Of a DNA stretch of 36,547 nt, positions 1 to 12,006 are shown piece after piece (position 1 is the stretch's first letter; each line of letters opens with the position of its first letter). The translations under genes and the position numbers were made by a program. Origin of the DNA: an uncultured Succinatimonas sp. (GTDB lineage Bacteria > Pseudomonadota > Gammaproteobacteria > Enterobacterales > Succinivibrionaceae); the NCBI GenBank assembly GCA_905201175.1, contig CAJKNC010000005.1:1-36547 (forward strand), written 5' to 3'. The notes beneath the pieces are model-generated. The model worked only from the letters and a program-made list of their open reading frames with translations. It had not been told where the DNA came from and ran no database searches.

Positions 1-480
<480 letters not shown>

Positions 481-558
481 ACGAAGACCTTGGAAATGAG
501 GGCTCACACAGATTATTCGTACTTAAGTTTAGAAGAAAGAAGCGAGATTGAAGGTTTT

Positions 559-635
<77 letters not shown>

Positions 636-645
636 GTCTTTAATC

Positions 646-687
646 TGTCCATAAGAGTGGTTTAGAGATAGAGCACTGTTATGGACA
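646..687 (+). other. Stem-loop in the 16S-23S spacer
   Basis: TGTCCATAAGAGTG (646-659) pairs with CACTGTTATGGACA (674-687). This gives 13 base pairs with one G-G mismatch around a 14-nt loop, directly after the spacer tRNA. It is probably an rRNA-precursor processing or folding element. A boxA-like stretch, TTCTTTAAAA at about 699-708, follows and could serve the rRNA antitermination complex. Both roles are inferred. Confidence 0.5.
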
Positions 688-873
688 AAAGCTCCAAGTT
701 CTTTAAAAATTCGTAAACAAGCTGAAACAAAGAAAAAAATAGGATTTATGAAAGAAGTAATAAATCCCCTTTAGAGAAATCTAAGGGAAAGGAAAAGGTT
801 TTTTACAAGCGAAGAAAGCTTTGAAAGATGTTTTCCGGCGAGAGAAAGCTGGAGCATATAGTTTCGGGAGCAA

Positions 874-886
874 TCCGGGGCTGTAT

Positions 887-893
<7 letters not shown>
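874..893 (+). other. 5' arm of the 23S processing stem
   Basis: The 20 nt TCCGGGGCTGTATGGTCAAG (874-893) are perfectly complementary to 3745-3764. The mature 23S ends lie inside this helix. It is the expected long double-stranded precursor stem that RNase III cuts, and it helps to place both 23S ends. Confidence 0.75.
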
Positions 894-3744
<2,851 letters not shown>

Positions 3745-3751
<7 letters not shown>

Positions 3752-3764
3752 ATACAGCCCCGGA
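3745..3764 (+). other. 3' arm of the 23S processing stem
   Basis: This is the partner of the 5' arm at 874-893. All 20 positions pair, and the complementarity stops directly outside it. Confidence 0.75.
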
Positions 3765-3835
3765 AGGCATCCGAGAGGCAGACTTTGAAGTAAAGGACCG
3801 ATAAAGAAGCTTGGATACGAATTTTAGACAGAATA

Positions 3836-3955
3836 CGCCCGGCGGCCATAGTGCTGTAGAACCACCTGTTCCCATTCCGAACACAGAAGTGAAATGCAGT
3901 CACGTCGATGGTAGTGCAACGTACGTTTGTGTGAGAGTAGATCACCGCCGGGCTT
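3836..3955 (+). rRNA. rrf: 5S ribosomal RNA
   Basis: The terminal helix GCCCGGCGG (3837-3845) pairs perfectly with CCGCCGGGC (3945-3953). Between the arms lie the conserved segments CCATTCCGAACACAGAAGTGAAA and GATGGTAGTG, and GTGAGAGTAG. The length of about 118-120 nt is normal. It sits 84 nt after the 23S and just before the operon terminator. The end positions are good to a base or two. Confidence 0.95.
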
Positions 3956-3966
3956 CCCTTTTGAAA

Positions 3967-3996
3967 GACCCGAGTCTGATGACTCGGGTTTTTTTC
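3967..3996 (+). terminator. rRNA operon terminator
   Basis: ACCCGAGTC (3968-3976), a TGAT loop and GACTCGGGT (3981-3989) form a GC-rich stem followed directly by seven T. This is a textbook intrinsic terminator 12 nt after the 5S gene. Confidence 0.93.
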
Positions 3997-4042
3997 GTTT
4001 CTAAAGCCTATATTTTTTTACTGAAATAAGCTTCTTAAATGC

Positions 4043-4075
4043 TTTACCTGCGATCAATAATTGATTGCAGGTAAA
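4043..4075 (-). repeat. 33-bp near-perfect palindrome at the end of the helicase gene
   Basis: TTTACCTGC (4043-4051) pairs with GCAGGTAAA (4067-4075). Inside, ATCAAT (4053-4058) and ATTGAT (4060-4065) pair around a single central A, and the one remaining position is a G.T wobble. It starts 3 nt after the stop codon of the - strand helicase. It may stop transcription or protect the mRNA 3' end. However, no run of U follows on the - strand, so it is not a standard intrinsic terminator. A DNA site for a dimeric protein is another possibility. Confidence 0.6.
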
Positions 4076-4078
4076 CTA

Positions 4079-6349
4079 TCAGTTTGGTGAGGCTGCGGAC
4101 CAGGAGATATTTACACTTTTAGGTGGATTTTCTTGGAGTTCTTTATACAGTAATTTTAAGAAATTACGAGCTCCTTCTATATCTAATTTGCTGTGTGCGT
4201 AACTTAATCTCTTAAGATCGATACTTAAATAATCATCATTTTTCTCAAGATTTAAATTACGAATTTTAGCAACAAGATCTGTTCCTTTAATTTCTTTGCA
4301 ATCTAGAAGGTTAAATATGGCTACTTTCAAAGTATCAAGCGATGTAAATCCCAACTCAAGATGTGATCCCCAAATGCTGGCTTTGATTGATTCTTTTTTT
4401 AAAAGCAGCATTATAGTTCTTAATATGCAGTCCCCCTTCCAAGGGAATATTGCTAATCCTTGTGGACCATTTACTATATGATGGTGCTTAAGTTCCAAGC
4501 TCTTGAAGATTTTTATGCCATTAGCCAAATTTAGTTTAGCTTGTTTATTTAAAAAAGGAGGTATTTCTTCTTTGACGTAGATTTTGTACATCTCTTCACG
4601 AATTGTATCGTGAATCTGTCCGCTGCTGCCATAAAGCATAAGTGGTTCAGCAACTAGATTGCTGCTCTTAACGCCAATTAGTTTTCTCTCTTCGCTGAAA
4701 AAAACGACCTTCCAGCCTCGACCAGCAAATAGGAAAACATCATCTATTTCAAGACTTCTTGTTAAAGGCACAGTACCTATTTTTTTGTTATCGGCCTCAA
4801 TAGTATATTCGTCAGGAGTTTTAAAAGAGGCATAAAATCCCCAATCGGAAACTAATTTTTCTCCTTCAAGACCTAAAGTTAAGGAGCCATCATTTAATTG
4901 CACAATAAGATCACTGTTACCTAAATCTCTCAGAAATCTGCTGTATATTTTAGGTGTACAGATTGAAAAAGGCCCTGTTTTGCAAAGCAGGTTATAAAGA
5001 GCCATTGCAGAAACGCTTCCATAAGATGCAATTACAGATAATGTTTGTTGTAATAGCGTAGAAAAAGCATACTCTTGTTTATATGGCGGTTCATACCAGC
5101 GCTTTAGCAATAGGTTTATCATTGCAATAGACAGTACGGTATTTTCTGAAAGAATAGAACATAAAGGCATGCGTAAGCCTGTATATTCTGGGATAAATAA
5201 ACGCAATACAGCTAAATGATCACGACGGCCAGATCTACCTAAACGTTGTCTTAGAGATGATACTGTAGAAGGCGGATCTATCTGGGCAATGGATTGCACA
5301 TTAGAAATATCAATGCCTAATTCTAAAGTAGCAGTACAGATCGCGGTAGTAGGGAGCTTGCCTTGCTGTAATCTGTACTCAAGACTCTCTCGCATATCTT
5401 TAGATAATGAGCCATGGTGAGGAAAAAACTCATTTGGCACATGATGCTGTGCGGAGAGATTTTGTAGAATGCCGGCAATAGCTTCCGTATAAAAGCGTGA
5501 ATTACAGAAAACTAAGTTGGTAGTCCCTCTTAATAGTCTAAAGATATCGTTTGATAAACTTTGAAATTCTTGGCTAATATGCTTCTTTTCTTCTTTAAGA
5601 TCAGGGGGATTATCATCGGCATTATGCAGATATTCCTTGATTTCATAGCCTCTGATTTGAATGGAAAGCTTATCTGTTCCAGAATTAGTTTGAGAGATGA
5701 CTTCACAGTGACGATTGCTATTAGGTCTTAGGTATTTGATTACTCCCGAGGCATCAGCAAAAGTTGCTGAAATACCGATGCGTACAACTTGTCTTCCAAT
5801 AAGATTGTCAAGACGGTGTAATTGTGATTGCAGCTGATAGCCTCGAGCTGTGCCTATAAAGGCATGAAATTCATCAATTATAATAAAATCAAGCCCATTA
5901 AAAGCTGTTTGCAGCCAATTGACATGATTTATCAGCATCGATTCTAATGATTCAGGAGTAGTTAAAATAATTCCTTCTGGATTTCTTAAGATTTGATCTT
6001 TTTTATTTGCTGAAACGTCACCATGCCAAGGAGTAACCTTTAAAGACATTGCTGAGGTCATTTCGTCTAGGCGGCGAAATTGATCGTTGATAAGAGCTTT
6101 AAGAGGACTTATATAAAGAATTCTTATGCCTTTTTTTTGTGGTGATTGGCAAATTGCAGTTATTGCAGGAAGAAAAGCTGCCTCTGTTTTCCCGCTAGCA
6201 GTAGAAGCTGAGATAATAATGTCATCTTGGCATTTTAGGATAGGTCCAACAGAAGCTTTTTGAATCGGAAGCAGATCTTTCCAGCCTTTACGAAAGATCC
6301 ATTTTTGTAAATCCCGATTTAAGAGCTCAAAGGTATTTTTTTGCTCCAT
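4079..6349 (-). CDS. Lhr/BrxHI-type superfamily 2 helicase (Shango SngC-like)
   Basis: This 756-residue DEAD/DEAH-type helicase has all core motifs: Walker A ASTASGKT (48-55), SPLKAL (81-86), TPESLESML (131-139), DEFH Walker B (159-162), SATF (194-197), TATLELGIDI (339-348) and QRLGRSGRRD (368-377). The last two are typical of the Lhr-like branch. About 380 further residues follow without a domain I can name. The start is clear: AAGGAT lies just upstream and overlaps the stop of the ATPase gene, and the two frames are 7 nt apart, so translation is probably coupled. Helicases of this type pair with DUF2791 ATPases in type 2 BREX (BrxD-BrxHI) and Shango, where they act in phage defence. Defence is inferred from the partner; a DNA repair role is the alternative. 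Confidence 0.9.
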   Translation of the reverse strand: MEQKNTFELLNRDLQKWIFRKGWKDLLPIQKASVGPILKCQDDIIISASTASGKTEAAFLPAITAICQSPQKKGIRILYISPLKALINDQFRRLDEMTSAMSLKVTPWHGDVSANKKDQILRNPEGIILTTPESLESMLINHVNWLQTAFNGLDFIIIDEFHAFIGTARGYQLQSQLHRLDNLIGRQVVRIGISATFADASGVIKYLRPNSNRHCEVISQTNSGTDKLSIQIRGYEIKEYLHNADDNPPDLKEEKKHISQEFQSLSNDIFRLLRGTTNLVFCNSRFYTEAIAGILQNLSAQHHVPNEFFPHHGSLSKDMRESLEYRLQQGKLPTTAICTATLELGIDISNVQSIAQIDPPSTVSSLRQRLGRSGRRDHLAVLRLFIPEYTGLRMPLCSILSENTVLSIAMINLLLKRWYEPPYKQEYAFSTLLQQTLSVIASYGSVSAMALYNLLCKTGPFSICTPKIYSRFLRDLGNSDLIVQLNDGSLTLGLEGEKLVSDWGFYASFKTPDEYTIEADNKKIGTVPLTRSLEIDDVFLFAGRGWKVVFFSEERKLIGVKSSNLVAEPLMLYGSSGQIHDTIREEMYKIYVKEEIPPFLNKQAKLNLANGIKIFKSLELKHHHIVNGPQGLAIFPWKGDCILRTIMLLLKKESIKASIWGSHLELGFTSLDTLKVAIFNLLDCKEIKGTDLVAKIRNLNLEKNDDYLSIDLKRLSYAHSKLDIEGARNFLKLLYKELQENPPKSVNISWSAASPN

Positions 6350-6356
6350 ATGATCC

Positions 6357-7691
6357 TTAAAGTTTAAATGACATTAGCTCATCGTCATCTTTATTATTAT
6401 CTGCCTGATTATCCGGCTGATCCTTATTGATAGTTACAAGTTCAGGTCCTGAGCTTTCTTTATCAACGTTTATAGTTCCTACAAGTGTTTGCCATTTGAT
6501 TTCAGGATTTTGTTCTACTACAGCTAATAAATCGACAAAAGCTTTAATCGTATTTCTAGGTGTTCTGAAATAAGCTTCGCCTATAGTTTGGGCGCAGTGA
6601 TTTAAGAAAGCTGTTAAAGCTTCGTCAGGCAGTAAGTATTTTTTGGGATCTCCTGAGGCGAAAACATTACGAATATTGCATAGTAAAACAAAAACCTCTT
6701 CAGGGGAAAGATTCTGTAAAGGCAATATCGGCGCATGATAATCAACTACATGGGCAATATCAGCAAAGGTATTATTTGCCAGGCGAGTATGTAGAGCCTC
6801 ATAGCTGTATAGACCTTTACGCTGATCCATTAAAAATTCAGGAGTACCGCCAAGGAGAAATCCTAAGTGTTCAGCGCTTCCTTGCAGACAGTCATTAAGA
6901 ATGCGTAATAATTGCTCATAATTGGCTGTGCGGGAGCGTTGAGAAGGAAGCTTATAAAGGTTAACAACTTCATCAAGATTAACTAATAAGCCCTTAAAGC
7001 CAGCTTGTGTAACAAAACGAGCAAGTAATTTGATGTGATCATAAATGTTCTGATCATCAACAATCGCTCTAACCCCTAAATCTTTTTTAGCATCAGCGCG
7101 AGAAGTATATTCGCCACGCAGATAGCGAATTGCTGCGTTACGAAGATTTTCGTTATCCTCATGATAACCACGCCAATAAGCAGCAATTACCTGAGCAAAA
7201 TCGTATCCATCTACTAATTCAGAAAGCGAATTTAGACGATTTTTTATCACTTTTTCTACATCTTCGCCTTTTTCATCAGCAATGCGTCGCTGTTCAGTAA
7301 TAAATTTTTCTACTAAAGAGACCATGGCATTACCTTCGGGGTGAGCTCGGGTGGCAAGATTGCGTGTAAGCTCTTTATAGAGATTGCGAGCTTGACCTCC
7401 TGATGCAAAAAGGCGTCTGTCAGGGGACATATCGGCGTTAATGACTACAAGACCTTTTTCAAGGGCTATATATCTTATAAGCTGCAGGAAAAAGCTTTTA
7501 CCTGCACCAAAATCTCCGATAATGATACGAAAGGCACTGCCACCGTCGATGATATTATCTATATCTTCAATTAGAGCTTTTACCTCATTAACACGACCTA
7601 CTTGAATATGTTCAAGCCCAGTACGAGGAGTTACGCCGGCTCTTAAAGATTGGATAATTGCGGTTCGTTCACGGGGTCTGATATTTGCCAT
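6357..7691 (-). CDS. DUF2791/BrxD-type P-loop ATPase (Shango SngB-like)
   Basis: This 444-residue protein opens with RPRERTAIIQSLRAGVTPR, typical of the DUF2791 ATP-binding family. Walker A is GDFGAGKS (59-66) and Walker B is LLVNLDEV (235-242). A sensor-like FLLGGTPEF lies at 278-286. NADMSPDRRLFASGGQARNL (85-104) is another family hallmark. These are AAA+-related ATPases found as BrxD in type 2 BREX and as the ATPase of the TerB-ATPase-helicase Shango system. A GGGAG ribosome site precedes the ATG. The gene heads a two-gene unit with the helicase and is preceded by 81 nt with a -10-like box. No TerB gene lies next to it. The acidic C-terminal tail (about 420-440) is rich in D and N. The family call is strong; a defence role is inferred. 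Confidence 0.88.
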   Translation of the reverse strand: MANIRPRERTAIIQSLRAGVTPRTGLEHIQVGRVNEVKALIEDIDNIIDGGSAFRIIIGDFGAGKSFFLQLIRYIALEKGLVVINADMSPDRRLFASGGQARNLYKELTRNLATRAHPEGNAMVSLVEKFITEQRRIADEKGEDVEKVIKNRLNSLSELVDGYDFAQVIAAYWRGYHEDNENLRNAAIRYLRGEYTSRADAKKDLGVRAIVDDQNIYDHIKLLARFVTQAGFKGLLVNLDEVVNLYKLPSQRSRTANYEQLLRILNDCLQGSAEHLGFLLGGTPEFLMDQRKGLYSYEALHTRLANNTFADIAHVVDYHAPILPLQNLSPEEVFVLLCNIRNVFASGDPKKYLLPDEALTAFLNHCAQTIGEAYFRTPRNTIKAFVDLLAVVEQNPEIKWQTLVGTINVDKESSGPELVTINKDQPDNQADNNKDDDELMSFKL

Positions 7692-7737
7692 CTCGTTTCT
7701 GTCTCCCTGTGTCTGTAAAAATTTTTGTGGATTAGAT

Positions 7738-7743
7738 ATTATA
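7738..7743 (-). promoter_or_regulatory. Candidate -10 box for the ATPase-helicase unit
   Basis: Read on the - strand this is TATAAT, about 47 nt upstream of the ATPase ATG, in the 81-nt gap after prmA. I see no good -35 hexamer at the right distance. A separate promoter for the pair is therefore plausible but not certain, and read-through from prmA is also possible. Confidence 0.35.
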
Positions 7744-7772
7744 ACGCAATTTTTGGACTTATTAATCGAATG

Positions 7773-8660
7773 CTATTTTCTAGTACCGGTAAGTAAAGCC
7801 CATCCTTCTTTACTTTGTTCAAGCTTCATATCATGGAAATCTGCGCTATAAGCATCAATTACCTCTTGAGCTTGTTCAACTAAAATTCCGGATAATGCTA
7901 ATTTCCCTTTAGGGGCTGTAAGTCTGGCTATATCAGGTTCAAGCTCAGCTAAGGGGCCTGCGAGAATATTAGCCACAGTAATTTCAAAATTACCGTCAGG
8001 TACATTTTTTGCGCCAATATGAAGACTTAGTTTTTCAGCAACATTATTGCGGGCTGCATTTTCTTTACTAGCTTCAATGGCTTGTTCATCAATATCAATA
8101 CCTGTTGCACATTGTGCTCCAAGCTTTAGAGCAGCAATGGCTAAAATTCCTGAACCGCAACCGTAATCTAGGACTTTTTTATTTTTAAAATCAAGGCTGT
8201 CTAAAAAACTTAAGCATAATGATGTTGTAGGATGAGTACCTGTACCAAAAGCAAGTCCTGGATCTAACATAACTATAATGGCATCTTTTTCTTCTACTTT
8301 AAGCCAGGAAGGACAGATCCATAAATGGCGGCCAAACTTTAATGGTTTGAATTGATCCATCCAAGCACGGATCCAATTTTTATCTTCTAGGCGGGTAGAA
8401 AGCATCGGCAGATGATCTCCTAAGATCGCTTTGAGAGTATCTAAAATTGGCTGAGGATCTGTTCCTTGGGGCAGTAGTCCGGTAACTTCTGTAGCAGGCC
8501 AAAGACGGCGTTCGCCAGGCTTAGGCTCCAAAATAGGACTATCTTCAGCATCAGTATAACTGACAGCAATAGCGCCTAGCTGTTCTAAAAGATTAGCTGC
8601 AGTATCTGCGAGCTTACTACCTGTACGCATTTTAATTTGTATCCAATCTGTATCTTGCAT
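7773..8660 (-). CDS. prmA: Ribosomal protein L11 methyltransferase
   Basis: This 295-residue protein matches the usual PrmA length of about 293. It uses S-adenosylmethionine to methylate amino groups of ribosomal protein L11 in the cytoplasm. The N-terminal substrate-binding half carries DKNWIRAWMDQFKPLKFG. The methyltransferase half has LDPGLAFGTGTHPTTSLCL, motif I LDYGCGSGILAIAALKLGA and VANILAGPL. AGGATAT upstream supports the ATG. The gene lies 15 nt after a membrane protein gene on the same strand, probably in one operon. In other gammaproteobacteria that neighbour is often panF, but not here. Confidence 0.96.
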   Translation of the reverse strand: MQDTDWIQIKMRTGSKLADTAANLLEQLGAIAVSYTDAEDSPILEPKPGERRLWPATEVTGLLPQGTDPQPILDTLKAILGDHLPMLSTRLEDKNWIRAWMDQFKPLKFGRHLWICPSWLKVEEKDAIIVMLDPGLAFGTGTHPTTSLCLSFLDSLDFKNKKVLDYGCGSGILAIAALKLGAQCATGIDIDEQAIEASKENAARNNVAEKLSLHIGAKNVPDGNFEITVANILAGPLAELEPDIARLTAPKGKLALSGILVEQAQEVIDAYSADFHDMKLEQSKEGWALLTGTRK

Positions 8661-8675
8661 GATATATCCTATTAT

Positions 8676-10067
8676 TTATCTAATAATATATTCCTGAGAA
8701 AGAGTAATATGCGTATCCGAACTGTCACTTATGTCGGCAATCATAGCTGAGAGATTTTCTGTGATGATGGCACAGTTATCTCCAATATCCAAAACATAAA
8801 CATTATGGCTGCGTTCAAAGCGGGGCTTGTGCATACATATTCTATGGAGTTCTGTTAGTGACACGATATTAGGATCGTTAGCTTTTATATAACAAATACG
8901 GCCTTGTCTTATTATCGAACTTAAATTACTAAGTCCGCCAAAAGCTTTAAGTAAGGCTATGACATAGAGATCTGGGCTGCTGTGTCTATTTAGCTTAATT
9001 TTATTTTTTAAGTTAGGAAGTCTACGTGTATTGCGAATATAGCGAAATTTATATAAGTGTACTAAAAGTATCTGTATGCATAAGGTACTTATAGTAATAA
9101 CAATTAAAGATTCGTAATAATTATGAGCAAAATTGATCCAGCTTAAATGCTTGAAAGAAAGATTTGGCAGATATAGAAGATGAAAATTGGTTAAAGCAGG
9201 CAGATTATAATAAAGACTTATAAAAAATGCTGCTACGGAGCTTAAGATAAAAGCAAAAAAACAACCTTGCAGGAATAGCAAAATTATAGTCAGTTCAATA
9301 GAAACACAAGTACCTATATGAGAGGTTAACGGTACAATTAGAGTAAAAAAACATAAAAAAGGGCGCAGATGGGGAGAAGATATAAAAGAGCTAGTTAATA
9401 AAATAATAGGTAATACTAAGATATTGCCAAGAGAGATGCTGTTTAAAAGCGCGTCAGTGTATTCATTATTATATTGAAGATTGACTATAGAGTTTAGCAA
9501 AGAATTAAAACCCAAAGCCTGCATCAAACTGTAAATCGGCACAATAATGCATGAAAAAGGAGAAGAGACAAGATTAGTAGTAAATGCAGATGATATAAAA
9601 TTTCCAAGACTTTCAACAATTATCACAAGGATAATTAAAGTAATCTGTGGCAATATAAAGGTCAGCAGCAATTCTCCTAAAATGATTAAAGAAGAGCGTT
9701 TTTTTCTTGAAACATTGCGATCAAGATCAGGCAGTAATACTAAGGTAGATGATAATGAGGCAATTACCCAAGCCGTGGGCTGATTGAATAGTCCTGGCAG
9801 ATTTTGCAGGCAGAAAAATGCTAATAAAAAATAATTACTGATTACCGCTATAAGCTGCAATATTCGCGAGCTAGTCGGTATTAGTAAAGCTGCTCCTAGA
9901 GCAAATAAAGAAGGAATAAATAATCTGCTCAGAAAAAGTATATCTGACTGCAGTGCAATAGAAAACTGATTACGTACTCTCAAATCAAAAGCATAAGAGA
10001 TCAGCGTAAGCAACGCTAATGGCAACAGAAGTAATAATAGGCGAGGTTGCAATTTTTGATTTGGCAT
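8676..10067 (-). CDS. Degenerate PTS glucose-family IIC-IIB-like membrane protein
   Basis: This 463-residue protein has about ten hydrophobic segments up to residue 340 and a soluble C-terminal domain (365-463). That tail aligns by eye with the IIB domain of PtsG: ALLKAFGG matches ALVAAFGG, and the later D, V and L positions fit without gaps. The phosphorylated cysteine of LDACITRLR falls on Gln388. In the membrane part, SLMQALGFNSLLN (180-192) matches the IIC segment around GLHH, and GTCVSIEL (252-259) stands where GITEPIEF is expected. The sugar-binding and phosphorylation residues are therefore gone. It is unlikely to transport sugar by phosphorylation and could be a sensor or a decayed gene product. 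The frame is long and intact. No good ribosome site is seen before the ATG. It sits directly upstream of prmA. Confidence 0.6.
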   Translation of the reverse strand: MPNQKLQPRLLLLLLPLALLTLISYAFDLRVRNQFSIALQSDILFLSRLFIPSLFALGAALLIPTSSRILQLIAVISNYFLLAFFCLQNLPGLFNQPTAWVIASLSSTLVLLPDLDRNVSRKKRSSLIILGELLLTFILPQITLIILVIIVESLGNFISSAFTTNLVSSPFSCIIVPIYSLMQALGFNSLLNSIVNLQYNNEYTDALLNSISLGNILVLPIILLTSSFISSPHLRPFLCFFTLIVPLTSHIGTCVSIELTIILLFLQGCFFAFILSSVAAFFISLYYNLPALTNFHLLYLPNLSFKHLSWINFAHNYYESLIVITISTLCIQILLVHLYKFRYIRNTRRLPNLKNKIKLNRHSSPDLYVIALLKAFGGLSNLSSIIRQGRICYIKANDPNIVSLTELHRICMHKPRFERSHNVYVLDIGDNCAIITENLSAMIADISDSSDTHITLSQEYIIR

Positions 10068-10247
10068 ATGTTTAGATAATTATGCTTTCTTTTTTAATAC
10101 AGCATCATTTGTTATTTTATCAGAACCTAAACCTAAGAATACTAGCATTTTTTCTTTAATGAGTTTTGATCGCTTTTAAAGACCTTTAAATGAAAAATTT
10201 TGTATAGCTGATAAGCTAATATCAGGGCAAGGTTAAATTTTTGTTAT

Positions 10248-10253
10248 TATAAT
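10248..10253 (+). promoter_or_regulatory. Candidate -10 box of recJ
   Basis: TATAAT lies 22 nt before the recJ start codon, and no convincing -35 box lies 16-18 nt upstream of it. If used, the leader would be very short, about 16 nt, with GGAG at 10264 as ribosome site. The 208-nt gap 10068-10275 between the divergent genes shows nothing else that I can name. Confidence 0.3.
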
Positions 10254-10275
10254 AAGGAGTTTTGGAGAAAGAATT

Positions 10276-11976
10276 GTGAAAATTACCCGACGTGAGCATG
10301 TTGCAGATGAAAATCTAGAGCCGTATATTCAAGATCCTGTATTGCGGCAATTATTAGCGCGTCGAGGAGTAAGCAATCAGGCTGATTGTGAATGTCTGCT
10401 CAGGGATTTGCTTCATTATAAAGATCTGAAAAATATAGATAAAGCTAAAAAACTTATAGCTGATGCCATCATGGATGATGAGCACATCTTAATTGCTGGA
10501 GATTATGATGTTGACGGTTTGACTGGTACAGCCTTAGGAAAAAGAGCTTTAAGTCTTTTAGGTGCTAAAAATGTCAGTGTTTATGTACCTTCTCGTTATG
10601 AAGGCGGGTATGGATTAAGTATCGAAGCTATAGAGCAGTATGTTAAGGAGCAGCATGTAAGCTTTATTATTACTGTTGATAATGGTGTCAGCTGTAAGGA
10701 AGCTATAGAGCATGCCAAATCTTTAGGCCTTAAAGTTGTTGTAACAGATCACCATGAGACCCAAGAAACTTTGCCTCCTGCAGATGTAATTGTCGACCCT
10801 AAGCAGCCAGGAGATAATTTCCCTTCTAAAAATTTATGTGGAGCAGGCGTTTTATTTTATGTTTTATGTGCAGTAAAAAATGAATTGCTAGAGCGTAATT
10901 TTTATAAAGGTAAAGCTCCTAATTTAAGCGTATTTTTGGATTTAGTTGCTTTAGGTACAATAGGAGATGTTGTCCCGCTTGACAGCAATAATCGCCGTTT
11001 AGTCAAATCAGGTTTTAGCCGTCTGCATCAAGGTCAGTGCATTGTGGGAATTAAATCTTTAGCGCAGATAGCTAAAATTGATTTAGCCACCATCAATGCT
11101 GTTAATATTTCCTTTGATTTATGCCCGCGACTAAATGCTGCCGGCAGAATTCGTCTGGACGGTAATCCTGCAGCTGATCTGCTTTTAACGGATGACGAAG
11201 ATCTTGCTCAAGAGTTAGCTCTACGGTTAGATATGTGTAATCGTAGGCGCAGTGATTTTGAGCGTGTTGCTTTGAAAGAAGCTCGAGAAGATGCTAAGAA
11301 TCAAAACGGCTGCAGCGCTATTACCTTGTATAGATCCTCCTGGCTTCCAGGGATTGCAGGCTTGTTAGCTGGCCGCATAAAGGATAGCTATAATGTTCCT
11401 TGTTTTGTGTTTTCTGGAGATGGGGAAGTAATTTCTGGATCGGCACGCTCTGTGCCGGGTTTTGCTGTAGCTCAGATTTTGCAACAGGTAGATTTTGCTA
11501 ATCCAGGCCTATTGTTACGTTATGGCGGACATGCCATGGCTGCTGGAGCTTCGATAAAACGTGAAGATTTGGAACGTTTTCGCCAGGTCTTTAATGAAAA
11601 AGCCAGAGAGCATACTGGTGGTCCTCAGGAAATAGAAATGGTAACTGATGGGCAACTGCCAACAAATTACCTCAGCTTAGATTTTGCTTTAGATTTGGAG
11701 AGATCTGGACCTTGGGGAAATGGCTTTCCTGAGCCTACTTTTGATGGTGAATATATAATTGAAAAGGCTGTAATTGTTGCAGGCAGACATTTACGCTTAT
11801 TGTTAAATTCTTGTGCAGACGGTTCTATGATGTGGGCTATAAAAATGCGCGCTAATGCTGCTGAAAAAGCTCTGTGTCCAGGAATGAGAGTGCAAGTAGT
11901 ATATTCTCTCGGGGTTAACCGCTATTTTGGAGTGGAGCGGTTAGATATTAAGATTGAAGCTTTATGTTTGATATAA
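10276..11976 (+). CDS. recJ: Single-strand-specific 5'-3' exonuclease RecJ
   Basis: This 566-residue DHH-family nuclease (E. coli RecJ is 577) degrades single-stranded DNA 5' to 3' in recombination and mismatch repair. Visible motifs are AGDYDVDGLTGTAL near residue 74, IITVDNGVS, VVVTDHHET with the DHH triad, and NFPSKNLCGAGVLFY. The DHHA1 part carries RLNAAGRI and GGHAMAAGASI. The start is GTG at 10276, supported by GGAG 8 nt upstream and by the fit of the N-terminus to the family. It stands alone, divergent from the PTS-like gene and convergent with the ROK kinase. In many gammaproteobacteria recJ sits with dsbC and xerD, which is not the case here. Confidence 0.95.
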   Translation: MKITRREHVADENLEPYIQDPVLRQLLARRGVSNQADCECLLRDLLHYKDLKNIDKAKKLIADAIMDDEHILIAGDYDVDGLTGTALGKRALSLLGAKNVSVYVPSRYEGGYGLSIEAIEQYVKEQHVSFIITVDNGVSCKEAIEHAKSLGLKVVVTDHHETQETLPPADVIVDPKQPGDNFPSKNLCGAGVLFYVLCAVKNELLERNFYKGKAPNLSVFLDLVALGTIGDVVPLDSNNRRLVKSGFSRLHQGQCIVGIKSLAQIAKIDLATINAVNISFDLCPRLNAAGRIRLDGNPAADLLLTDDEDLAQELALRLDMCNRRRSDFERVALKEAREDAKNQNGCSAITLYRSSWLPGIAGLLAGRIKDSYNVPCFVFSGDGEVISGSARSVPGFAVAQILQQVDFANPGLLLRYGGHAMAAGASIKREDLERFRQVFNEKAREHTGGPQEIEMVTDGQLPTNYLSLDFALDLERSGPWGNGFPEPTFDGEYIIEKAVIVAGRHLRLLLNSCADGSMMWAIKMRANAAEKALCPGMRVQVVYSLGVNRYFGVERLDIKIEALCLI

Positions 11977-11977
11977 A

Positions 11978-11997
11978 GCCCTGCCCTGAGGCAGGGC
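11978..11997. terminator. Hairpin between convergent recJ and the glucokinase gene
   Basis: GCCCTGCC (11978-11985), a CTGA loop and GGCAGGGC (11990-11997) form a perfect 8-bp GC-rich stem 1 nt after the recJ stop. On the - strand TTTATAT follows. On the + strand the T run comes only about 12 nt later. It probably serves both genes. Confidence 0.65.
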
Positions 11998-12006
11998 AGG
12001 CTGATG

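Noticed and set aside
7692..7772. Possible small TerB-like gene next to the ATPase
   Set aside because: The gap is only 81 nt, and the flanking genes are complete and belong to other families.
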